Assembly: GCA_029339195.1 (NCBI GenBank)
Contig: JAPTJF010000287.1
Span: 17,250 to 81,249 of the forward strand
Reading direction: 5' to 3'
Origin: Micractinium sp. NFX-FRZ
Taxonomy: Eukaryota > Chlorophyta > Trebouxiophyceae > Chlorellales > Chlorellaceae
Length of the DNA stretch: 64,000 nucleotides
Shown here: piece by piece, positions 45,001 to 53,323 of the stretch
Numbering within the stretch: the first letter of the stretch is position 1
Layout: each line of letters opens with the position of its first letter
Program-made: the position numbers and the translations under genes
Notes under the pieces: generated by a model
Seen by the model: only the letters and a program-made list of their open reading frames with translations
What the model was told of the DNA's origin: nothing
Database searches by the model: none

Positions 45001-46142
45001 GCCTGCCCTTGGCACTAATGCTTGCTGTGCTGTGCTGTGCTGCGCTGCAGAGACGGTGCAAACGACCACCCACATTCCCACAGAGCCGGTCTGCCCACCT
45101 GCTGCACTATTGCTTGCTGTGCTGTGCTGTGCTGCGCTGCGCCTGCAGAGACGGTGCAGTCGGCCACCCACATCCTCACAGAGCCGGCCTGCCCAACTGC
45201 TGCACTAATGCTTTCTGTGCTGTGCTGTGCTGTGCCATGCCGTGCTGCGCTGCAGAGACGGTGCAGACGGCCACTCACATTCTCACGGAGCTGGCCAAGT
45301 CGCGTGTGACAGCGGAGCTGCTGCAGCCCGGGGAGCTGGTGTCGGGCATGCTGCTGCAGGTACTGCGGGCGATATACAGTATATGTGTATATATGTACAT
45401 ATATATGTATACATATTATACATATGTATATATACAGTATATATATATATACCATGGCTGCAGCAGCTGGGCCTTGGGGCGCTGGTCTGGCGGGAGACTG
45501 CGCTGCTGGCAGCACTGATTGCTGCGCGTCTGCCTGCCCACCTGCCTGCTCTGTCTGCATGCCTTGGTGGCGCCGGCGAAGATAAGACGTATTTCTTCTT
45601 TCTTTCTTTCTTCCCCCTGCTCATGCGCACAGGTGGCCCATGAGCCAGCCCTGGCCGCTGCCCTGTCGGAGCTGATTGACAGCTGCAAGGGCAACGAGCT
45701 GTACCTGCGCCGGCCGGAGCGGTACGGGCTGGGGGGAGGCACCCACACATTCGCCGAGGTGGGTGGGGTGGTGGGTGTGGCAGGGGCAGGGGCTACGGTG
45801 CTTGTGCGTGTGCATGACGTGCAGGGTCCCGACGGTTTTGGGCAAAGCTAGGGTGGACGGGTGTGGTGCAAATGCTGCACAGGAGAGTAACGAGTTGAGG
45901 TGCGAAACAAGTAAAAACCCTCAACCCAATACCCTCGTGAATCTGCATCGTGACTTGTTCATCATGTCACCTTTGGTTTCAAAACTTCTCCGTCCCGGCA
46001 GGTGCGCGAGCTGGCGCGGCTGCGCAACGAGACAGCCCTCGGCTACATGGCTGCCGACGGGCGGCTGGTGCTGGTGCCGGACGCCGACTCGGCGGCCCAC
46101 TACAGCCGGGAGACACGCATCGTGGTGCTGTCTGAGAACTAG
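39085..46142 (+). CDS. CASTOR/POLLUX-family ion channel, plastid PEC type
   Basis: Plant-lineage cation channel with RCK-like regulatory domains; PEC-type members sit in the plastid envelope. Exons: 39085-39660, 39843-39944, 40107-40185, 40405-40443, 40647-40675, 40890-41026, 41383-41500, 41787-41948, 42226-42346, 42680-42855, 43050-43331, 43612-43758, 44039-44101, 44312-44450, 45256-45359, 45633-45758, 46002-46142; 846 aa. The N-terminus is a basic, Pro/Ser/Ala-rich transit-like region. Then IVALALVGAPIIWAWGCLY and NAAFVMGMFSFAVLIGIVSEE are the last TM and pore-end segments. RCK-like blocks start at HTLICNWN, IVVLADRD, and SIVVVGWSG. No ADxGNHA-type filter is seen, fitting PEC rather than symbiotic CASTOR. 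Introns 6 and 14 have duplicated splice junctions. Confidence 0.91.
41092..41132 (+). repeat. ghost copy of POLLUX-like exon 6 tail and donor
   Basis: GATGGCAGCAAACGG, then GGACAGCAGGATG and a GTGGGGG donor at 41133, parallel exon 6 ending at 41026 (GATGGCTACCAACGG, GGACAGCAAGATG). Offset is 106 nt. A third, weaker copy of the last 20 nt ends near 41159. Confidence 0.7.
44441..44548 (+). repeat. three copies of POLLUX-like exon 14 donor junction
   Basis: CAGTACCCTG/GTGAGGGGGCC occurs with donors at 44451, 44495 and 44538 (43-44 nt apart). Donor 3 would add 29 codons in frame without a stop; donor 2 would shift the frame. Confidence 0.92.
44844..45295 (+). repeat. five tandem copies of POLLUX-like exon 15 acceptor junction
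   Basis: CAG plus about 40 nt of exon head starts at 44844, 44951, 45051, 45149 and 45256 (the real exon), spacing 98-107 nt. Each has a (CTGTG)n pyrimidine-like tract before it. Only the last continues into AAGTCGCGTG. Confidence 0.92.
45362..45456. repeat. TA-rich microsatellite in POLLUX-like intron 15
   Basis: About 95 nt of ATATGTATA/GTATATATAC type, very AT-rich in a strongly GC-rich genome. Starts directly after the donor of exon 15. Confidence 0.95.
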
Positions 46143-47451
46143 TGCCATCACCCCGCTTCAGACATGGACCTTCTGACGCTGGCGCGGCTGCCCAAAGCTG
46201 GCGGGCAGCCTGTGCTGGCGTGCGTCCGCAGGCGTAGGGAGCCCACTCCACTCCCCAAGGAATGAATAAAATGCATGGCTCAATCGCAACCCCGATCAGT
46301 AGGAATGAATGAATGCACTTTTGGCCAGCCTGCCTGGCCCCGCCCATAATGCTCGCCTGTCCCACAAGATGCCGGCCACGTGCTGGCTGCCGTGCCGCTG
46401 GCCGCCCTCCATCCTGGCACCGGGGCAGGTGGTCACGGCCTCTCTGGCATTTTCAAGTACCTACTTAGTCACCCCAGAACACTGCAGTTACCGTCGACCC
46501 TTGTCCCCTTCGAATCCTGCTGCTGCATACTTGCTGCTGCGTCTTTTCCCAGGCTTCTTTGATCCCCTCGCAAGCCACCTGCCCTGCCAAAACCCAACCC
46601 ATCTGATTCATGCGACACCGCCTTTTGCTCACCCTTGCGTTCGTCTTCCCCGTCCCTATGCCACCCAGTATCCAGTACTTCCTATTCAAGTAGCACTCCC
46701 ATGATACTCTGATCCCTCTGCTGCCGCTCCTGGTGTCGAGCTCTACCTTCTGCTTCCGTCTGGTATTCAAGTACTCTATCGACTTTTGACTTGCAAGCTT
46801 TACAACAACCTCAGTGCACCTCAGTTCCATCTGCACTGCACAGCGCACTAAAGCAGCCAGGTCTGGCCTGGCCTGCCGGCCGGCCCGCTCGCCCGCTCAC
46901 GCCTGCTGCTCTGAGGCGTGCCCCGTGCCGGCAGTCCTGTCGCGCTGACTGCCTGCAGGCAGCAAAAGGCAAGAGCGGGCGGGCAATGGGGTGGGCTGTT
47001 GAGCTGGCGGGGTGGCATGCAGCGGAAGGAGTGCAGCAGCGGGAGGCGGGCGACTGGCAGGCACACCCAGTGCCTTCAAGCGTCAGACATGAAGGCCTCC
47101 TTCAGGGGCCTTGCAGATTTCATACCCGCGCCATGCAGTTGCAGGCACGCATCAGGCTTACAAACTGCCCTCCTTCCACCCCGCTCCAGCCCGCCGCACC
47201 TGACTCGGGCGCATTCTCCTGCGCGCTCTCCCCCTTCTGCACATATGGAAGGCATGGCAAGGCAAGGCAGCGGGAGGGTCGGATGTGGGGACTATTGGGC
47301 AGGGAAGAGGGGGAGGGTGGCGAGGGCAGTACCCGATAGGGCAAGACGAAGAGGTGCCAAGCAGGGTGGGCGGTTGAAAAGGCGCTGCACCCAGCAACTT
47401 CTTGGCTAGCTCCTGGCACAGGTTGTGACCCACATTGAGAGAACGGTCCGC
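46143..47451. other. convergent intergenic region, no gene seen
   Basis: 1.3 kb, the longest gene-free stretch. It has lower GC around 46250-46850. Open frames here have no family similarity and no splice pattern I can support. An AATAAA at 46264-46269 is probably chance. A minus TGTAA lies at 47158-47162. Confidence 0.55.
47158..47162 (-). terminator. poly(A) signal TGTAA (small basic protein)
   Basis: Minus-strand TGTAA about 290 nt past the stop at 47452. Confidence 0.4.
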
Positions 47452-47849
47452 CTAACGCCGCCGCTTCATCTCTTGCTGAATGTTGCGTCGGATGCCCAAC
47501 GCCCGCCCACCCGCCCCGCCCCGCACCTGCCTGCTCATCATCGGCCCTGTGGTTTGTGACTTCACACCCGCCTGCTCCGAGGGGCGCTCAGTGCCTGCCT
47601 CCGGGGCGGCTGCTGCCTCCTGCATTTGCGTTGGAGTGAGAGCAAATGTGAAGGAGCAGAGGGACGTGAGGAGAGCCGGGTGCTTACCCCGAGCTGAGGG
47701 GCGAGCGGCGCGCGCCCTGGGGCGCTTGGAACTGGCTGCTGATGGCCGGCAGGCAAGCAGGGCGAGGTCCAAGGCAGGCAGAGTGAGGCGGCAGTCAGGA
47801 AGAGGGTGCCTACCCCGGCAGCCTGGGCGGCGGGCTCCTTGCTGGACAT
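47452..47849 (-). CDS. small basic protein, unknown
   Basis: Exons (minus): 47814-47849, 47688-47735, 47452-47619; all phase 0, GT-AG, 83 aa. Sequence features: MSSKEPAAQAAG start, Pro/Ala-rich middle, then VKSQTTGPMMSRQVRGG, and a helical basic end (ALGIRRNIQQEMKRRR) that could be a nuclear signal or RNA contact. I do not recognise it. The three exons, consistent phase and basic conserved-looking C-terminus support a real gene, but a spurious model is possible. Divergent from the FIH-like gene. Confidence 0.45.
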
Positions 47850-48188
47850 TGTTGTTGCTGGATCGGGTAGGAAGCAGATGGCCGTTACTGTGAAGGGACA
47901 GGGAGGGGACAGGGCCGAGGGAGCAGGCACCCATGATGATGCTCACAGCTGCTTTCCAGTGCCGCTGGCGGCATGCGGCAAGCGTGGCGGGGGAGGTCAA
48001 GAGGCAGGGCCATCCCTTCCCCTTCTGAGCAACTAGTATGCCTTGCGCCCCGTGTTATATTCCAATTACCGACATTGGAGTCTCCTTACCGATACACCTC
48101 CGTGCAGCGGCCCCGCTTCCTGCGCACCATCTGCGATCGAGCCTGCGCCCGCTGTGGTGCCTTTAGGGCCTCCGTGTCGATCGCCGAC
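47850..48188. promoter_or_regulatory. divergent promoter region
   Basis: A 339-bp gap between the small basic protein and the FIH-like gene. No clear element. Confidence 0.4.
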
Positions 48189-51100
48189 ATGCCCGAAGGT
48201 GGCGATAAAGCAAAGGCTGCGGCCGCAAGCAGCGCCTACGGCAAGGGCAAAGTGCGGCCGCGCAAGAACCAGCCCAGCGTGGTGCAGGCGGACGTGCCCC
48301 GGCTGACGGCAGTGTCTCACGTGTGAGTGACAGTCAGCGGCTAGCTCCCGAGAGAAGGCTCTAGGAGCTCAGCCCCACTGCCGCCGCCTGCCGCCGGCGG
48401 CTCGCCTCTTGCTCTTCTGCTGCCCCTGCTGCCGCCAGTGCAGATGCTGCAACTCTCGGCCACCCAGCTGGCGCATCTCTCTGTCTCGCACATGTCATTT
48501 GGCCCAGGCCGATCCAATCAGCACCAACCACTGCATCCCCCCGCCCTATTGTCCCGCCCGTGCAGGGATGCGGAGCACGGCGAACGCGAGGGCGACCCCC
48601 GCCCACGCTACAGTGAGCAGCAGGTCGACGGCTGGGTGGACTATGTTAGGCTGGACAGCCCCCAGAGCGTGTACACCGCACTGAACAAGCTGTGGGCGCA
48701 CCAGCCGGTGCTGCTGCGCGGCGCGCCGCTGGCGGCGGGGCTGGTGGGCCGCTGGAGCTTCCAGCAGCTGGTGAGGAAAGGAGGGAGGGAGGGAGGGAGG
48801 GAGTGTATAGAAAGAAGGGTGAGGAGGAGGAGGAAAGGTGCGGGTAAGGAATGGGTGGCAGCGGAGAAAGGGCCCCTGGGTCCGGGACAGATGGCGGTGG
48901 GGGAGAGCGGGCAGGCCCCCAGCGTTTGTGCAGCGACCCCCTCACATTCCACCGCAGTTGGTGGTGCCGTGCAGCTCTGCAACTTTGATCCGCACGCAAC
49001 ACCTTCTCAAGAATCCAGGCTTGCATTTGTCCTCGGGAAGTGGCAGCTCCCGACTTTGTCAGCAGGCTGGTATGTGCCAGGGTACATGCGCCCCAAGGTG
49101 ACCATGTGATTTCCACCCAATTGCCGTCGCAGGCGGAGGCTGTGGGCGATGCCAGCAAGCTGCGCGTGCTGTGCTCTGACGCGCGGCGCAACCGATTCTT
49201 TGAATATGAGGATGCAAAGAACATTTATGGCGGGTATGTTACCTGCGCTTGAACATGCATCTGTTAAGAGACTTGTTTTTCACATGCTGTGGTGTTCTGA
49301 AGGAGTGGTGCAGTGCGGTGCAGTGTGATGTTGCGGGCAGTGCGTGCAATACCTACATCCCGCCACCCGGAGCTGCCAGTTTGTGCATGCTCAGGGCATG
49401 TCTCGGCCCGCCTCTGAGCAGCCCAGCCCAGCGCACCAGCCACGACCCCGCTGCCCACCCGGCCCTGCTGTCACCCCCCGACTGCCTTGCCAGGGTGTAC
49501 CATGTGCGGGAGCCGGAGACGCAACGGCTGGAGATGAGCCTCCCCGACTTCGCTCAGTGCGCGCGGCAGTGGCGCGCCCGCCGCCTGTATCTCAGGGTGG
49601 GTGGGCGGCAGTGGCTGCAGGGGAAGAGTATGGCCGGGCCAGACGGTGCGCACAGGTGCAGGAGCACGGGGGGCGTGCACTTGCAAGCCACCAATTGTGG
49701 CGGGAGGCTGTTGTGCCTGCTCATACTACATCTGTACTCATCTTACAAGGATTGTGTGCATGACTGCCGTGCAGGAGACCGTGATGCGGTACCAGCAGGG
49801 GCAGCCGCAGTCCAAGGCCGCCGCCAAGGCAGCAGCAGCAGCAGCGCTCACAGCAGAGCAACCCAGCAGCACCGACGGGGCAGCAGCAGCCGTCCGGCCT
49901 CAGCTGGACCCCGGCAGCGCCTGCGCCCGGGGGCTGTCTGCTGACCTCCTCAACAACCTAGACTGGGAGTGGCTGTCTGGGCTGCTGCGCTCGCAGCGGT
50001 ACGGCCCGGTACTGCAGGTGGACCTTGACGCCGGTACCGCCGGCGGCCTGCTGCCTGCGCAGTACCACTGCCAGGATCGGCTGCTGGCGCAGGTCACGGG
50101 GCGGCGCCGCGTGCTGCTGCTGCCCCCGGGGCAGGCTTTTGAGGGGCTGTACCCCTACCCCCTGCACCACACGTACGACCGCTATTCGATGGTGGACTTT
50201 GAGCAGCCGGATGCCGGGCTGTGGCCCAAGTTCAGCGGGGTGCACGGCGTGGCGGCGGTGCTGGCGTCCGGCGATGCGCTCTTTGTGCCGGCATACTGGT
50301 GAGCGGGGGCGGCACAAGTGTGTTGCTGCGTAGCGGTGAGTGGCTGGGTGGGTGTGGTTTGAGGTGTTTACTGGGCAAGGGAAAGTAGATGAGTAGATGA
50401 TTGGAGCGGGGCGGGCTGGATGGTGCAGCAGTGTGGGCGGGGAGGGCCACAAGGCGCCGGCCACAGGGGTGGGAGTTTGAGCAGCCGCTGCGTGCGAGAC
50501 TGAACCCATCATCCTGTTTCTCCCACACCTGCACTAAGGCCCTCCGCCCTCCCCCACGCCACCCTGTGTTTCCCCACCCTCCCCCTCCCCTCCCTCGCCC
50601 TCAGGTTTGTGCATGCGCAGCACTTGGAGGCGGAGTCCGTGGCCCTCACCCTGCACCTGCACCAGGGCATGCGGGCCCCCTCCCCCGAGGGCACCCCGCT
50701 GCGCCTGTCACGCGCGCTGGAGCAGCGGGTGGCGGACGTAGAGGGCCCGTCAGACGTGCGGCACTGGCTGCAGGTGAGGCTGCAACGGCTGCTGCACTGG
50801 CAGTGTGCAGCGATGGCTGTATGGACAGCTAGACTAGACTGCAAGTCAGGCAGCCGGCTGCAGGGCGGCTCCACACACCACTGGCAACCTGGGGGTGGCA
50901 CCCCCAAACTGCACCCGCTGGCATGCTGCCGGTTGCACCGTTGCCCCTCCGCAGGACACCCCTACTTTATACCCTTCACAGCCAGCTAACCTCTCTGTCA
51001 ACCAACCTTACGTCACCATTGGCACTGGGTGCAGGTCATTGGGCATGGAGAGGAGCACGCATGGATCGACCTGGGGACGGTCAGTGTTGGGAGGGGGTGG

Positions 51101-52657
51101 GCGGGAGGTGGGGGAGGGCTGCGCCCACGCCTGCTCTTCAAGAGACATGATGAGCAGACGGGCACCGCTGCCTGCCTACCCACGTTCCTCTGCTCGCTCT
51201 GCCTGTCTATACTAAGCAGAGACAGATGTACCCTGCATTCCGGCTGCACCCTCTGCCCCACCCTCACAAACCCCACTCAGTTCCATTGTTCGCCTTCTCC
51301 TCACCCTTCCCCACTTGCCACAAGCACAGGTGCAGGGCTACCGGCGCGTCGAGCCCGTTTCCCCGCCAACCCTCCCATCACACCTCCTCCTCCACCATCT
51401 GAATGCGCAGACCTGTCGGGGATCTTGGCGCACCGCGCTTCTGCCAGAGCACCTCCCTCCCCCACGTGTGCCTTTCCCTCATATATCTTCGCCACACGCT
51501 TGCCTGCATATGCAGGTGAAGGGCTACCGGCGCATCGTGTTCTGCCAGAGCGTGCGCGACGACGTGGAGGAGGCGCTGGGGGCAGGGGCCTGGGCAGACT
51601 TGCTGCCCCGCATGTGCGAGGGGCGGCTGGTGCCCACGCCCTGGCTCAACAAGGTGTGCGGGGCCCTGGGAGCGTTGCGCAGGCATGGGTGGGTGGGCGT
51701 TTGCTGCAGCAACCTGCAAGCTGAATGCCTCGTGGTGTGTGGCCAGTCTCCCTTGCCCACCACGTCTCCAGAAAGGGCCAGAAAAGCACGCCTGTACGTG
51801 CGCGCCAATGCCTGCCTGCCTGCCCGCCCGCTCCCGTGCCTGCTGGACACAACCCGCCCATATGCCGCCCCGCCTGCCTAGCTGTGGCAGCCTCACCTTA
51901 GCTCCCCACATTACCACCACCCCACCCCACCCACCCATGCCCGCAGGACTTCTGCGAGCCGCTGTACCTGCTGGACAAGCTGCTGTATCTCAGCCCCCTC
52001 CCATTCCCCTCCACTTCACCACATGACGTAACCCACCCGTGCCCGCAGGACTTCCGCGAGCCGCTGTACCTGCTGGACAAGCCGGTGGTACTGCAGGACA
52101 CGCGCACAGACGAGGAGCGGCGGTACCCGGAGCTCTTCAGGTGCGCTGCAGCTGCCCCTGGGGCGGGCTGTGCAGGAAAAGTAGTAAAAGGTTTGCTTGG
52201 TGAGGGATGCATCCCCTGAAAAGGCATGTGCACTGTGCCACGGCTCAACCGCTGTCCACATGCAGTGCGCTGCCCCCATTCTTTCCAGCAGGGGCCGCTG
52301 CAGTTTGCTATGCTGCTCCCCGGAATGGGATGCGCACGTGCAATGGGATGCACACAGAGCTGCCTGCAGTCCCTGCCCCTGCCGGCCCCCCGGGCCCGGC
52401 CACTCACCCCTGGATTCCTGCCCACACTCGACCGCTTGGATTCTCTGCCTGAGCTCCGAGTCCCTGCCTGCCTGAACTGACTTGCTGCCAGAAATCCTTC
52501 CACCCCCACTCAGCCCGGCTGTCACCCTGCCCACTCAACCCGCCCGCTCTGCAGGGCCAAGCTTGAGCAGGAGGGGTGGACCGTGCAGCCCACAGTGAGC
52601 ACGGTGCCCATCCCAGGCGTCAACATGCCAAAGAATGCAGACTACCGCACCCTCTAG
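48189..52657 (+). CDS. FIH-like cupin/JmjC-domain protein, HxD motif lost
   Basis: Cupin-8/JmjC fold related to the asparaginyl hydroxylase FIH. Exons: 48189-48322, 48566-48770, 49133-49233, 49494-49596, 49775-50298, 50605-50773, 51035-51079, 51516-51653, 52049-52140, 52555-52657; 537 aa. FIH landmarks: WSFQQL, LLAQVTGRRRVLLLPPGQ, LYPYPLHHTYDRYSMVDF, then GDALFVPAYW and VHAQHLE. The Fe(II) ligand motif H-x-D before LAQ is replaced by Q-Y-H (LPAQYHCQDRLLAQ), although a distal His remains after the AYW block. Hydroxylase activity is therefore doubtful. The C-terminal 150 residues (VKGYRRIVFCQSV, YRTL end) are not part of FIH and I cannot name them. Introns 7 and 8 carry ghost exon heads. Confidence 0.8.
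51330..51350 (+). repeat. ghost copy of FIH-like exon 8 head
   Basis: CAG then GTGCAGGGCTACCGGCGC matches the real exon 8 start at 51516 (GTGAAGGGCTACCGGCGC). Offset is 186 nt. A further shared TTCTGCCAGAGC lies near 51440. Confidence 0.7.
51947..51980 (+). repeat. recent ghost copy of FIH-like exon 9 head
   Basis: CCCGCAG then about 34 nt identical to the real exon 9 start (52049) apart from one base. Offset is 102 nt. Least decayed of all ghosts, and still open in frame. Confidence 0.9.
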
Positions 52658-53323
52658 CCGGCATGGCTCCGCCGTCAGTGGAGAGGCAGTGCCGTCCCTC
52701 TGCTGCCGCTGTCAGCTGGGGGCGGTCGGCACACAAGTTGGCAGTTACAGCGTGCTGTGACATATTGCAGTTACAAGCTGCGCTGCCTGGGCGAGCTGCA
52801 CTGCCCAGCTGGCTCTGGAGCAAGCGGCGCTGCTTTGGCTGGCTCTGGAGGGGAGGGGTGATCCCGTTGGTACCGTGCCCATTGCAGGCGCACACACGCC
52901 CCTGAACGCAGGCTGCTGCGCAGTACAGCCGGCACCTGAGAACAATGCTATGCCTGCATTGGGTGCAATGAGCACGGGATATGTACGCACTCAGAGAAGA
53001 GGCGCCCCACCTGCCTCTAGCCAGGCCTGTGGCCACCCTTGCAGTGCCTACCACGGCCCACCTGCCTCGCCTGTTGAAAATTCACAGAAGATTCACACGT
53101 GACTGAATGAGATTTGATGTATCATGCAGCATGTTGCAAGATGCCTAGGGCACAGGCAGAGAGACGTATTGCGATGCAGGTGGGGTGCCAAGTGTTGAAA
53201 GAATGCAACGAGAAATGGAGAGACGGGCGGTTACGGTAGGAGCAGTAGGGACGGTGGGCCAACAGCAGGGATGCCGGAAGAGCAACGTCATGAAAAGAAG
53301 GTGTCGTGCGTGTTCCTTTGACT
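52658..53323. other. convergent 3' intergenic region
   Basis: A weak echo of the last FIH-like exon (GTGCCCAT, then AGGCG, near 52875) lies about 270 nt past it. Minus-strand TGTAA words occur at 52745-52749 and 52771-52775. No gene. Confidence 0.5.

Noticed and set aside
45015..45560. Minus-strand open frame across POLLUX intron 14/15
   Set aside because: Product of the tandem acceptor array and TA repeat.
46264..46269. AATAAA poly(A) signal
   Set aside because: Green algae normally use TGTAA; a single AATAAA in a low-GC patch is likely chance.
46143..47451. Gene in the long gene-free gap
   Set aside because: Open frames of up to 180 codons have no recognisable motif and no phase-consistent exon partners.
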